Assembly (NCBI GenBank): GCA_027186245.1
Contig: CP114482.1
Coordinates: 129,001 to 193,000, forward strand
Length of the DNA stretch: 64,000 nucleotides
DNA from: Coriaria nepalensis
Lineage: Eukaryota; Streptophyta; Magnoliopsida; Cucurbitales; Coriariaceae
Reading direction: 5' to 3'
In this document: positions 33,872 through 45,920 of the stretch, in pieces
Layout: every line of letters starts with the position of its first letter
Position numbering within the stretch: position 1 is the first letter of the stretch
Program-made: the position numbers and the translations under genes
The notes under the pieces: generated by a model
Told to the model about the DNA's origin: nothing
The model's database searches: none
The model's input: only the letters and a program-made list of their open reading frames with translations

Positions 33872-34749
33872 CAGTAAATATATATCATATAAATTAGCTG
33901 GCTTTTTACTTTCCTATTCACTAATTTAGATTAGCCATGTGCGTCATATATATTAAACCCGACCTCATCAAACATTCACTACTAACTCTACGTACCCAGC
34001 TTGTAGTTACAGATAATCTACGAATAGATTGATCATAATTCCTAGATCATGAGCTTAAAATAAATGCAATTGCAAGGAGAAATTAATCTTACATGAATGT
34101 AGGCTTTGCACGTATTAGCCAACAACTCCATCTTCTTCTGAAAAAGCCTGCGCTTAATGTCCATCTGATACGTAACTAGCTACTACATATACTCAAACCA
34201 ATTTCATGTCAAGTTGCATGATTACTTCATCTCTTTTTAGTATTTTTTTAAAGCATGCAGATGATCATTAGTGTAAATGAAGCAAGGCCATGGTTTTGTT
34301 GAAGAAATCTAGCAGCTTATAACAATGCTCATAACGTACATCAACTGCTTCGATCGTCTCATGAGTCATGACACTGATCGATCTTGTAGTACTACTACAG
34401 ATATGAAAGCTCCAGCCTCTAGTAGTACTTAATTGGCGCACGCAAAAGCCTCCTTTATTCACCTTTCTATTTTTTGGATGTTAAAAATATGGGCATCACA
34501 TTGCAACTTGGAATCAAAAGTTGAAAAAGGAAAAAAAAAAAGGGGTCCTGATCACCCTCTCTCTCGCAGTCTCTTGCATGCGGCTAGCTGACGAATACAT
34601 CAACCCAACTTTTTCTTATTTGGCCTGCAACAACTAACTTTAATTACTTCATTCTAAAATTGCCCTAAATCTCAATAAACAATTAAATATATTACAACAC
34701 CTACATGGTTCCTAGCTACTTGCCCCCTCACCCCATCCAAAGTAACCTC

Positions 34750-34757
34750 TATAAATA
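34750..34757 (+). promoter_or_regulatory. TATA box of the glutaredoxin gene
   Basis: TATAAATA sits 180 bases upstream of the glutaredoxin start codon, with a CT- and AC-rich leader and a TA microsatellite between them. The spacing gives a leader of about 150 bases. Confidence 0.65.
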
Positions 34758-34930
34758 CAACACCCCTCCCTTCCTTACCTTCTCACTCACTTCATCATTC
34801 ACTACCTACGTACTACCAGATATATATATATATATATATAGTACTCAACGCTACTTACTTCCCCATTTCTCACTATCTTAACCTGAATCATCTCTTCCCA
34901 AGTACTATAATTATTTAGAAAAAGGGCTAA

Positions 34931-35299
34931 ATGCAATATCACATGCAATCATGGAGCTACATGGCCACCATAGTAGGAGACAACCCGTCGGAGAGGATAG
35001 AGCGGCTCGCCGCAGAGAATGCGGTGGTGATATTCAGCATAAGCACGTGCTGTATGTGCCATGCTATCAAAAGGCTGTTCTGCGGAATGGGAGTACACCC
35101 AACGGTTTACGAGCTCGATGAAGACCCGAGAGGTAGCGAAATGGAGAGAGTATTAATGAGGCTAATGGGCACTTCCTCCGCAGTCCCTGTTGTTTTTATT
35201 GGCGGGAAACTGGTGGGAGCTATGGATAGAGTTATGGCTTCTCATATCAATGGCTCCCTCGTCCCTCTCCTTAAAGATGCTGGAGCTCTTTGGCTTTGA
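34931..35299 (+). CDS. CC-type glutaredoxin (ROXY-like)
   Basis: A single exon of 122 codons encodes a land-plant-specific class III glutaredoxin. The active site CCMC is at residues 40-43 in [16 protein letters not shown]. Glutathione-site words follow: [18 protein letters not shown], then [11 protein letters not shown]. The protein ends in ALWL (residues 119-122), the motif that in ROXY proteins binds TGA bZIP factors and TOPLESS-type corepressors. The extended N-terminus [11 protein letters not shown] is typical of ROXY1-like members, so the first ATG is preferred over MATIVG at 34961. Family roles are petal and anther development, nitrate and jasmonate responses. Lack of introns is normal for this class. 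Confidence 0.94.
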   Translation: MQYHMQSWSYMATIVGDNPSERIERLAAENAVVIFSISTCCMCHAIKRLFCGMGVHPTVYELDEDPRGSEMERVLMRLMGTSSAVPVVFIGGKLVGAMDRVMASHINGSLVPLLKDAGALWL

Positions 35300-36566
35300 C
35301 TTCCCTCTCTCTTTCAGTTTGAATAATTTGCCTGCTTCTGCTTAATCAGTTTAAAGAAAGAGAGGGATAGACTTCATCAATTACATAGTGAAAATTAAGA
35401 AGGTAGCCAGTTTTCATTGGCGCCAGGGGAAGAGGAGTATATAATTAATTTGGAACACATCACTAATCAATCACTAATGTAATTAGTCTGTATTTTGTTT
35501 CTGTCATGAGTTTGGGTTTGTTATTTTGATTAATCTGCTTCTTACTTATATCATGTATGCCAGAATATCTAATGCAATTGCTCCCTCCTCTGACCTCTTC
35601 TTTCTATAAAAAATTAAAAAAAAAAAAAAAAAAAAACTAGTCTTGGCATTGACCTTGTTTTTCAGCTATCTCATACACTCTTTAATTCTAATGGGCCGAT
35701 GATTGCATTGTGCATTGGACCTTTGTTGGTGCGAATCATGGGCTTCACTGGACTGGACTCTGGACCAATCTTGTCGGAAAGCCTACAATGGGTCTACAGC
35801 ATGCTTGTCCTCTACTAAGCGACCAATAATAATTTGCTATGAAATTAAATCCTGTTAAAAGTTTAAAAATTAAATAAATATTAACAAATAAATTTCCACT
35901 GCAGTGTTTTATTTATTATTAAAATTTAATCTGAAAAAAATAAAAATTAATTTCATTCAAAACTAAAATAATATCAATTTAGTTAAATTCAGATCCTTCG
36001 AATCTGATCTCGAACGTAACTTCTTATACTAAGAATATATTGCAGTTAAAGCGTCTGAAGACACAGGGAAAAACGAATGTATAAGGCAAAAGCGGAAATG
36101 GAATTAAAGCTTCTGAAGATTGAGAGCTAGGGTTTCTTCCGGATTCTCAATCTTCATCTAGAATCTCTGGCTTCCTTTCTCTACAACAAGAAGCGAATTT
36201 AATTTCTGCGTTTCCTTTTTGAGGTATTCGTTTCCGATTTCGTTTGAATGTCTGATTTTAGTCTAGCAACTGTTGTTTATCATGTGGATGTTAATCGATG
36301 GAGTGGGCTTATATTTAGATTCAATGAGTCTGTCCCTATGATCTGACTGTACAAAAGCTTATTTTTTCATCTATTTTATGGATATGTTTAATTCTGAGCT
36401 AATAAGCAAACTACTACTCAAATGTTTTTTTCTTTCGCTTTTTTCCATTTTCCTGGCAATCAGTCAGACTAATGATTCTTTTTCTGGATTTAGGAGTAGG
36501 TGCACTGGAGTTCTGCATTGGAATATTGAACAGTGATTTTCTGGAAACTTTCTGCTGAGAGCTCAA
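35300..36566. other. Glutaredoxin 3' flank and MUB leader
   Basis: The left half is AT-rich 3' flank with an A22 run near 35614-35636. From about 36110 a leader-like stretch appears (GCTAGGGTTTCTTCC, then TTTGAGGTATTCG), so the MUB transcript probably has an untranslated first exon ending near 36222 and a leader intron ending near 36494. No other gene is seen. Confidence 0.6.
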
Positions 36567-38178
36567 ATGCCGGACGAGGAACTTGTCGAGCTTAAATTCC
36601 GTCTCTATGATGGTACAGATATTGGTCCCTTCCGCTATTCACCTGCCTCGACTATTGCTGTAATCAAAGAGGGAATTGTAGCTGAATGGCCTAAAGGTAA
36701 CGACTTTAGACTGACCTTTTTGCTCATACATTATCTTAGTGTTTTTACTGAGTTGTTGATAGCAATTGTGATTAATTACTAAGCATAAATGAGACGGAAA
36801 AAGAAGAAAAAAAAAAAATTAATAAGGAAAAGAAATGGTCACCCTCTCAATTTTTTTTCAATTATAAAACATTTTAAAGTCCTTGTGTGTTATATATAGC
36901 ATATGCCTGTTTCGTGGTTTAGTTAACCATTTAATCCTAGAACACCTTTTATGATGTATCCCTTATAACTATTACATCTAGAACTTTATTTGGTGGCTCA
37001 GTTTGGTAATATAGACTTCCATGTGCAGGATGAGTTCCTTCGTAGAATCTTTGATTTTTATACTTCTACTGTTCTGCTTGCTATATTTTCCTTCATGTTT
37101 TCTGCTTTGTCGTTGTGTGACCTGGTTTCTGAATTCTGACTGATTTGGTCCAACTTTTTAACTGAATTTGCAAAAGGTCTGGGTTGGTCAGTGATAGGTT
37201 TAAGTAGTAGTCATCTCTCTATCAACCAGGTGCGATGGCTGTCACTGGCTGAATGCCTTCCTATTCTTCTGTTGATCTACTCTCCTTCCGTATACATTCT
37301 CTTTGACTTTTAAAGTGTTTCATTCTGTCTAGAAAGAATGGAGCAATTTGTTTTGGAACTTGTTACTGTCTTCTACTACATTTCTCGTTTTGTAGACTCA
37401 TTGTTTGTCCGAACTTACACGTGCTCTAATTCTTCTGATTTGCCTTAGATAAGAAAACCGTCCCCAAGACAGCAAGTGATGTAAAACTGATAAATGCTGG
37501 AAAGATCTTGGAAAACAACAAGACTGTTGGCCAATGCCGTGCACCCTTTGGAGAGCTTCCAAGTGGTGTTATCACTATGCATGTTGTTGTGCAGCCATCT
37601 ATAGCAAAAGCAAAAACAGGTAGTCTCTTACTCCACATAAGTTTAGAAACAGGTAATCTTTTACTCCATATAAGTTTAAGGAGAGGATACCAAACACGGC
37701 CCCAATTCGACAAAGTTTAGATTGACAAGCAGGTAAGTGTAGGCGTAGAGGTGTGCCGTTGAAAACTTGGATGAAGGCAGTGAAAGAAGACATCCTAGAT
37801 TTTGGAGTAGACGATAATATGTGAGAAGATCGCATAGCTTGGAGAATCAATATCCGTGTAGCGGACCCCGAAAATAATGTGAACAAGTTGATGATGATGA
37901 TGATGATGAAATTATCATCTCTTTCGTTTCAGCGTCATTCTATGTGGCATAACATGATTACTTCTAAGGTTCAGCATCACTAAATCCATTAAAGTTGGGG
38001 TGCTGTTTCATAATCCTTTCCAGAAAGGTGTTATTGTCATCGCAGACTAGTGGAGTTTTCTGTATGATTGCGTATCTTTTTCATCAATTTTCTGAAAGCA
38101 GGTTCTTTGTTTTTCCTAACAGAAAAAAAGGTCGATGAGGCCCCAAGGAAAAGCATATGCTCGTGTTCAATAATGTAG
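36567..38178 (+). CDS. Membrane-anchored ubiquitin-fold protein (MUB), 3 exons
   Basis: Exons 36567-36696, 37449-37619 and 38123-38178 give 118 codons. The start MPDEELVELKFRLYDGTDIG and the block KTASDVKLINAGKILENNKT are the ubiquitin-like beta-grasp core of plant MUBs, and TMHVVVQPS closes the fold. The last exon ends KSICSCSIM, a CaaX box (CSIM) with an extra cysteine two residues upstream, so prenylation with possible palmitoylation would tether it to the plasma membrane. MUBs recruit certain E2 ubiquitin-conjugating enzymes to the membrane. The last exon is only 56 bases but carries the whole lipid signal. Skipping it, or using the second donor at 37653, would change or lose the anchor. 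In Arabidopsis MUB4 sits near the CID-domain gene, as here. Confidence 0.93.
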
Positions 38179-38889
38179 GATAGTCGGTCATCATGGAGGT
38201 AATAAACTTGTAAGGTTTGCTTTGGTGGGAGCTCTGCGATCCCTAGAGTCACGAAAATTGAATACTCCGACGGAGGGAAGATATCCATGTAGAAGTGTCC
38301 TTTACTCTTACTTGTTATATATAATAACAGGATATGTTGGTGAAGAAGATGTCTGAGCTTTTTGTTTTTACAGAATCGGCGTCAGTCAAGTATGTAATAT
38401 TGTGAGTAAAATAACCTTCACTTATTCAAAATTATTTTTATACAAAGGCTCTGGAGTCACTTGTTCTTCATCCATCTGTTTGCACTCTTGTAATATGATA
38501 TGATTAATGTCTGAATCTTGTATCTGTAATCTATGACAGTAGGAAAGACCTGCTTTTACATAAGCACGAGTCCTCAATCTATTTGCATATGAACATCATC
38601 ATTTCAATATCTTCCAATCATATTACATACAAAATTAATCCACTTCTTCCAATTAAATAAACAAATTGTTACTTAAACTAATAATAATCAATAATATCTC
38701 TAAGGTCATTTTTTCTACAAAAGAAACTCCTATCATCTTCTTCGTCTTCTTCTTCTTCTTTCTCATATCTCTTTTCCTTGCACTATTCTTTCACTTTATA
38801 AAACAAAACAACATGAAAATACAAATATCACCACACATCATACGAAAAGCAATGTTATACAATAGATATATATTCTGGTAACGATCAAG
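38179..38889. other. Tail-to-tail gap between MUB and RAM1-like genes
   Basis: Both flanking genes end here, so the gap holds their two 3' regions. It is AT-rich with a TTC-rich stretch near 38735-38765 and no coding signal. Confidence 0.7.
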
Positions 38890-41118
38890 TCAGCATCTCC
38901 ATGCAGAGGCAGCAATGAGAGCCCTGTCTTGCCAGCCCAAGAGCAAACAACCCTTATCTTCTGTTAACCTGTACCCATCGCAAGAATACAAACCCAACAA
39001 AATCTTCGACTGTGTCACTGCATTTGCACTTAAGGTCACCCCTTTAAACCCTCTCCCTTCCATGATCTTCCTCCATTTCTCCAACCTCTCATGTCTCTCA
39101 ATCCTCTCCGCCCCCTCAAACGCCACAATGTTCCTTATCTCCGGCCCAAATATATACTGCTCCACCTTAGCCCTTTGGGCCGAATCCGGGGGAAAAGTGG
39201 CATCCAACGAATCAAATATCGCCGAGTAGTAATGTAATGCCTCGAGAAACCGGCCAAGAAAGTACGGTCCGTTATGGCTCGCTTCTTGCTCGACAAGCGT
39301 TACTATATTGGGGGCTTGATCGCGAATCATAGTCAACAGATTTCCGAGGCAATTTCCAGGAACGCGGTGAAGACGATTCACCGAGTTAACAGCCAAAGCT
39401 TCTCCAACACGTCGGTTAAACATGTTTGGTTTTAAGTCTTCAAGTTGCTCTCCTACAGCATGGAATTCAAATGGGACGTTAAGAGAGTGAGCTAGCTCCG
39501 TTAAGCACCGGCCTGTTTCCCTGACTGATTCGATAGATGTGCCCACACCGGTTATTCTGAGAAATGGGGCCCCACTAGGCCGAGCCGCTAAGGCTTGCAT
39601 GAAAGCAGGCCACTGGTAACCCTGAAGAATGTCCAAGTCGATGACGTGGACCCGTTCTTCAGCTTCAAATGTTTCGAAAATTGCTTGATTTGCTGTGAAG
39701 TGGGCAAACTTAATGTAGGGACAAGCTTGGTAGACAATTTGGTATATTTTGAGGATCTCCAAAGGGTTTGGAGGGAAGGTTAAGGTCGAGGAGCTAGGCT
39801 TTCGAGTGATGGTAGTGACGGTGGCAGCGAGGCGGGCCCCCAAGGCTTCGGTGAAGCAGGAAGCGACACGTTGCATCGAGTCACCTAGAGGTGTGGCGAT
39901 ACGGTTGAGGTGGTGGAGATACCTTCTAGCTAATAGGTAATCATCCTTGGCAACTGCTTCCGCACAGGCGAGAAGGAGGTGCACCAGTTGAAGCCCGCTA
40001 TCTTGTTCCTGTAAATGCATGCATATATAATACATCAGCAGAAGAATGAATTTCATCAAGTGTAGGTAAGACATAGAGTAAGATTAAACAATAATGTCTA
40101 AAATCGAATACGTATGCTGTATAATATTTGACATTAATACCTGCTGATCGGAGGGAAGAGGCACCATCAAACTATGATTAACATTATTATGCTGCAGCTG
40201 CTGCTTCTCTTGCTCATGCTCTTGTTGCAATTGTTGGGACAAAGGCACTGCTCCACCTCTAATAATGTTATTAATAGACCCTCCCATCTCATGATCATGA
40301 TCACGACCATAAATCCCCCCCTCTTGTCTCCCTACTTGATCACTACCACCACCACCACCACCACACGAAAACCTCGAATCAAAATTACTCTCAACCGCTT
40401 GAAGAAAATCATGGTTCAATCCATTGCTGGACAAAACAGCCGTAGTGTTATAACAAGATTGCAACAACCCGTGATCAAAACTGGCATCGTCTCCAACTAC
40501 TGTATCGATACTATAATCTTCCAGTAATTCTCTAATAGCAGGCAATGAGCTAAGACTCTCGGACTGCATGTAGTGAAACTGATCGTCGTTTGGAGAGTTA
40601 AACACCCGGTGAAGAGGGCTCATTCTTAATTTCCCTTTGGTGCTGCTAAAAGCACCCAGCTGTGATGAATTGTTGCGAGGTGGAGAACAGCCCGAGAGAG
40701 TGCTAGTACTGCTCCGTTCAGCTCCCTGCATTAGCAATGCTTGGTTCACGCTGTAGTTATTATTCTGTGGTGAAGATGGGAGGTTTGGTCTGACTGGTGA
40801 TGATATCATGAAATCACCGTCAAGTGGATGATCGGAGAAGAAGGACTCCCACATGGACGTGTTGACTGGTGATTGGATTTCGATATCTCCATCTATCTCG
40901 AACTTCAGGCTTGGTGGGGCCTGGCTGCTAGAGATGGTCTGGTCGAAATCGGAAAGTTGAGAAGTAAGGGGAAGGAGAAGAGGAAGGTTGAGATTGTTGC
41001 TATTGATCTTCTTAGTGCACTCTGAAATAACCGATTCATTTGGTGATGTGGGTTGTGGTTTTGTGCATGAATTTTCGCTTTTGATTGTTCCCAAACTTCC
41101 ACATAGTGAGTTAATCAT
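38890..41118 (-). CDS. RAM1: GRAS transcription factor, RAM1-like (REQUIRED FOR ARBUSCULAR MYCORRHIZATION 1), 2 exons
   Basis: Exon 1 (41118-40141) and exon 2 (40008-38890) join to 698 codons at ...PSDQQ|EQDSG. Exon 1 encodes a disordered N-terminus beginning [20 protein letters not shown] with Ser, Gly and Gln runs. Exon 2 is a full GRAS domain: LHR1 ([20 protein letters not shown]), the VHIID block as VHVIDLD ([20 protein letters not shown]), LHR2 and the LRITGVG word, the PFYRE-region, and the SAW end ([15 protein letters not shown]). Together MINS start, [10 protein letters not shown] and this GRAS sequence fit my memory of RAM1 of Medicago and Petunia. RAM1 acts downstream of CYCLOPS to drive arbuscule branching and lipid supply to the fungus. 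The gene looks intact. An alternative is a close non-RAM1 GRAS paralogue; a tree would decide. Confidence 0.82.
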
Positions 41119-43063
41119 CTTCTTTATTTTTACTCTACCCAGATGCCAAAAAAAGAAAAAAAGAAAAAAAAAACAAGAATTTATCGGAAAGTGTTGAATA
41201 TGTTGGTGAAACCAAAGAAGCAACGAAAAGAAGAAAAGATAACTTGTGTCTGGTACTTTGCTCTAGCTCTCATGCATGAAGATGTAGCTCCTTCTGCTTG
41301 AGGGAGCAGAAGAGTGAGGTATCGTTGCCTCGGAAATCCTGTGGATGAGCTAAATGACAAGGCTATCTATGCATGCGAATTGATAACAAGGCAATTCGAA
41401 TAGTTTGGGGCTTACTTTTCTTTGGTTAGCTGTAAAATAAAATAATGGGATGGAATTTCCAATCTTGTTTCATAGTAAAACATGTATAATGTAATGTATG
41501 GGGATGAATGAGTGTAATAAGTATTTAGTGTTATAAGAAGTGGGGACTTAATTGCTTACAGAAAATTTCCAAGAGGAAGTTTGTGGAAATAGGTAAAGAA
41601 GTGGGGCTAAAGTGAAAGAAAACAAAGAGGAAAGGGTGGAGGAAAGGGAAAGGGAAAGGGAAAGAGAGAGAAGTGCATAGGCAAAATCGTCGGATAGGGC
41701 GTAGGTGGCGCCGTCTGTTCCTTGGATTTGCCAAAGGAATGATATGCTTGTCCCCAACCAATACCATCCAATTTTTTTTCCCACCTTTTGGCGGCATGCA
41801 TTTTATTTATCTACATATTTACTCATTTGCGACCAATTATCATATATTATAATAATTATAATAATAATATCATTTTAAAAAATAAATAAAAGAATAAAAC
41901 AAGTGGGCTTTGACCAACCCACGACTTTATTGTACGGATTTCATTGGGCTATCACATAAGGCCCATATAGCCATTGGCCCAACTTCTCATAATCAGTTAA
42001 TATTTGGGCCACTTCGGAGGAAGGATGTGGGCTTTTTATTAATCTGCATTATCAGCATTTTTAGGAACCAAACACAAACATTGATAGCGATCACGCCCAA
42101 TCACTCATGAACAGAGAAGGATTTGTTATGTTTTTCTGACCATAAACAGAACCCAGAAGGAAGGAAGGCGAGCTTACCACCTCATTGGCTCGAAGGATGT
42201 CAAATGCTGTGCAGTGGAATGCAACATCAATGCAGTGCACATGAAGTACATAGATACCATCTCACCTATCAAAATGCCTTTTCCCTTCAATGTCACATGT
42301 CTGTCTACTGTCTACAGTTCTCAACTGCTGATTCAGTGAATTCAATCTTTTTGTTAGAAAAGAAAAATCTAATAATAATAAATTTTCAGTTAGTACACAT
42401 TCTCTATAAAAGCATCCTCTGTTTCTCACAAACTTAGTGAGTGAGACTTGAGTTGCTTGCTTGCTGCTCTCACTGTTGTGTTTGAAAGGCCAGCCTGCAA
42501 GTTTGTATCGACATGAAGGGACCCTTCTGGATGAAAAGAAAGGAAAACACAGTTTGAGGTGGTGGCAAATAGAGAAAGAAGGTAATACTACCCACTTCAC
42601 TACAACAACTATACAACACAAAAAACAGGAGGCAATGTACCTAAAGAACACAACCCTTTTGTGTTATCACCACTTGAATGTTGGATGACAAGTTTATAAA
42701 ATCTTGTTTCTGAATTTCATGCCTTTATAAATCTCTTCCCCCCTTAAACAATAATTAAGAAGGGAAAAAAATTCTTATTAATTTTATTTTCTCCCTCTCT
42801 TTCCTACTCATCAACTTCATGAAATGCCAAAAAACTTTCACATGTCTTTGTTTGATATGTAAAAATGGTAATTTCCATATCTTTCTTATTTGTCTTCACA
42901 GGTTTGAATCTCCGCCAACTACTCATCATCAAGCTCGCTCTGTTATCCACTCAGCAAAACAGGCACTATTCCATCTCCATCTCTGTTATCCCCTCAACAA
43001 AACAATCAGAAGATCTCAACAACTCTACCCTCTCTCTTGTTTTCCTTTTCATCTTTATAGCAT
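41119..43063. other. Divergent gap: RAM1-like promoter and Ole e 1 gene promoter
   Basis: The region next to 41118 is the RAM1-like leader and promoter. No coding region is seen between. A TTC/CT-rich stretch lies near 41640-41670, and pyrimidine-rich DNA precedes the Ole e 1 start. A leader intron for the Ole e 1 gene is possible (AG acceptor near 42901). Confidence 0.5.
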
Positions 43064-43717
43064 ATGTTGACCATGAATCATCATCAGGTAATTATTGTTG
43101 TAGCCATTTCATGTCTGTTTTCCAACTCTCTCTTTCTGGAAGTTGAGCTTGCAAAAACCTACACTCAGCCTCCAACAAAATCTTACTCTGATATCACTGT
43201 TATGGGCCTTGTTTATTGTGACACCTGCTCCAACAACACCTTTTCTAAAAACAGCTACTTCTTACCAGGTGATCATTAGTTTTTTTAGAAAGAAAAAACA
43301 TATGTTATGTTATACTACACATCTCTCTGTCTGTCTGTTTGATATGCATTTAATTGTTGGACCCATTTCTTAACAGGCGCAGAAGTGAAAATAGACTGCA
43401 TATTCAAAGCGGTGACACCAAGAACAACAGAGCAAATAGCAATATCAGTGAACCGAACTACAAATAGATTTGGAGTTTACAAGCTGGAGATTCCATCTAT
43501 TGATGGGATCAAATGCGCAGAAGATTCAGCGGCGGTTTTTTCTTCATGCAAAGCAAGATTGATGTGGAGTTCATCTCCTTCATGTAATGTTCCTGGTTAC
43601 AGTACTACATCTGATGAAATATCAATCAAATCAAGACAAGCTAATATCTGCATCTACAGCTTGAACCCACTCAATTACAGGCCATCCAAGAGAGATACCA
43701 GCTTCTGTGGCAAATAG
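43064..43717 (+). CDS. Secreted Ole e 1-domain protein (pollen Ole e 1 / extensin-like), 2 exons
   Basis: Exons 43064-43268 and 43377-43717 give 181 codons. A hydrophobic signal peptide spans about residues 4-29 (MNHHQVIIVVAISCLFSNSL). The mature part carries the Ole e 1 pattern: VMGLVYCDTCSNNTFSKNSY, AEVKIDCIFKAV, RFGVYKLEIPSIDGIKC, FSSCKARLMW and a final SFCGK. Six or more spaced cysteines should form disulfides. Such proteins are extracellular and have been linked to cell-wall structure and pollen-tube growth, but most are unstudied. MLTM at 43064 or M at 43073 may start it. At5g41050 and At3g26960, members of this family by memory, sit in the matching Arabidopsis segments. Confidence 0.9.
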
Positions 43718-44191
43718 GCAACAAGAAAAGAAAAACAAGAGAGATAGAGAGAGAGATCTCCAATCTTCAATTTGATTTCCTCAAGTCTTGTAAGTTTCTG
43801 GATTTATCTTCTTTATCACAGTGTTTGAGCTACTAGTTTCTTAGATGGGTAGATGAATATGATACCATCGCTATATTATTTGTGATTTGTGAATGTATAG
43901 TTTGGGGAGAAGAAGACTAAACTAAATGATTATCTGGATTGTTTGAAAAGTTCATTATTTCATTTGTATATGAGAAGTGATCTCATTTCTTAAATCATGT
44001 GAAGAAGAAGACAATGAACCTGTTTTTTTTTCTTTTCCTTCTGTTTCCAAAGATAGTACAGAACTAGCACTCACACAAATGTACAAAGAAAAGAGAAGAG
44101 GTGGCACTGGCACCTCTATCACTGTATTGGTATGTTTGCTTTTATCTTGAATTAGGACGGCTGTTGATACTTATTAACCTGTTAATCTATC
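43718..44191. other. 3' flank of Ole e 1 gene up to the TR-GAG element
   Basis: AT-rich 3' sequence with a short GA run near 43740-43756. Nothing coding is seen before the left LTR. Confidence 0.7.
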
Positions 44192-44458
44192 TGTTAAAGC
44201 CGTCATTATTATTATTAGTAGTATTATTAGTAGTATTATTATTAATATTATTATTACGAGATTATTTTAGTAACTGGCTTGTTAGTAGTATAAATAGGAA
44301 TAATATGGTTAGGGTTTAGGGAGGGAATTGATTTTGGAGAGTAAAAACTTTTAAGGAGAGACGGTCTACTTCTCAAATGGTAGATCAACCTATGTTATTT
44401 TGGCTATTGCATAATAAAGATTAGCCCTAATTCTATATCTCTAAATCGGGTCCTATCA
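44192..44458 (+). repeat. 5' LTR of the TR-GAG element
   Basis: This begins with TG and ends with CA. It contains an ATT-type microsatellite (about 44203-44256), a TATAAATAGG word near 44290 and a leader-like AATAAAGATTAGCCCTAATT near the end. Confidence 0.85.
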
Positions 44459-44485
44459 AATTGGTATCAGAGTACTCGATCAACA

Positions 44486-45541
44486 ATGGCTGCAAAGAAG
44501 GTAGAGGCACTTGAGGAGAAATTTGAGAGCGAAGTATCGGCGATTAAGACAACGATCGAAGAACGCTTCTCGACCGTGCAACAACAGTTTTCGTCGCTGG
44601 AAGCTATGTTGGTGAAACCGACCGAGATGCAAGTTCGGTCATTGCCGAACCCTAATCAACCTACGGGCGGTCAGGCAGTAGGGGAAAGCGAGGGAGAAGG
44701 TAGCCAGGGCTGTCACACAAGAGGCGAGCAGGCTGCAGGGGGAGAATCGAGGGCAGGCTGCGCCATGGGGGGCGCGGGTGTGAAAGGTCAGGTTAGAGGC
44801 GCCTTTGGGGGTGACTTCAGTAGTGGTTTGAAGGCGGCGGCACCACAGTGGGGGTCGGCCGAAAGGGGCTAATTCCGATTAAGGGAAAACTGGACAGAAT
44901 TCGCTGATTGGTCTAGGGGTGGAACCGCCGCTAGCAGTGGGGTAAGGACACCAAGGGTAGATTTTAGGGTTCCAGCGGAACCCCCTTGGGCGGGGCAAGG
45001 GCAGTATGCAGAGAGGCAAGGCAAAATGTGGGCTGACCCGCAGATTCGCAAGCTGAAAATGTCGATCTTTGAAGGCGAGAATGCAACCGCATGGGTATAT
45101 ATGGTGGAAAGATATTTTGTGGTTAACGGGCTATCCGAGGAGGAAAAGTTACAGGCAGCGGGCCTTTGTTTGGAGGGACCAGCATTGTCATAGTTCCAAT
45201 GGTGCGAGCATCGTTAACCCATTAGGTCGTGGGTTGAATTCAAGCAACGGGTAATGGTGAGGTTTCAGACCTCGCAAGATGGGGACTTGTACGAGCAGTT
45301 TTTGGCCCTTCGTCAAGAGGGGACAGTTTTGGAATATCGGGAGAAATTTGAGTTGCTTTTGGGCCCATTAACAAGTGTCTCGCCGGAGGTCTTAGAGGGG
45401 AATTTTCTAAAGGGGTTGAAGCCGGAAATTCAGACAGCATTGAGGTTGCTTCGGCCACAAGGATTTGGTGAATATATGGACTTGGCATTACAAGTGGAGG
45501 AGAAGAAAAATGCAAAAAAAAGCTGCAAAAAACAGCACTAG
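44486..45541 (+). pseudogene. Decayed retrotransposon gag
   Basis: A single frame begins MAAKKVEALEEKFESEVSAI, a coiled-coil-like start, and runs through the Retrotrans_gag fold (KMSIFEGENATAWVYMVERY, then EEKLQAAGLCLEGPALS, then VLEYREKFELLLGPLTS). It is broken by TAA at 44870-44872, TAG at 45191-45193 (where Trp is expected in LSWFQW) and TAA at 45215-45217. After 45541 the frame shifts. A CCHC zinc knuckle remnant near 45703-45755 (CFH, stop, DEKFTPGHRCK) has lost its second cysteine to a TGA. The copy cannot make full Gag. Confidence 0.87.
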
Positions 45542-45920
45542 CAGTATGGTTACAAAAGGCTATTCCGGGAACTATAACACCCGGACTCAAACTGTCACCG
45601 TTGGTAAGGTGGCTTCGGGAGAGAGGAGAGCCGGAAACAGCCTGGAGGGGAGTTTCAAGAGGTTGACGGAGACCGAGTTGGCGAATAAAAGAGCTAAGGG
45701 GTTGTGTTTTCATTGAGACGAAAAATTCACGCCCGGACACCGTTGTAAGGAGAGGAGGCTCCAGGTGTTAATGGTCGATGATGAGGTAGAAACAGACGAG
45801 GAGAGGCAGGAGGAACTAGTGCATCATTATCTAGACCTCCGGTTTCCGGACCATCCACATCGTACCACAGTTTCCCGATTTCCACCTTGAGGACAAGGTG
45901 TCTCGTTGGGATGGAAGTAA

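Larger units (their letters stand above)
31793..34930. other. Large intergenic region upstream of the glutaredoxin gene
   Basis: No coding gene is recognised in 3.1 kb. It contains a GA run near 32430-32446, a run of 17 C at 33163-33179, a TA microsatellite at 33836-33868, another at 34821-34840, and the glutaredoxin promoter. Large upstream space is common for developmental CC-type glutaredoxins, so part of it may be regulatory. Confidence 0.6.

Noticed and set aside
44486..45541. Gag frame as a host gene
   Set aside because: It lies between LTRs with a primer-binding site, and has three stops.
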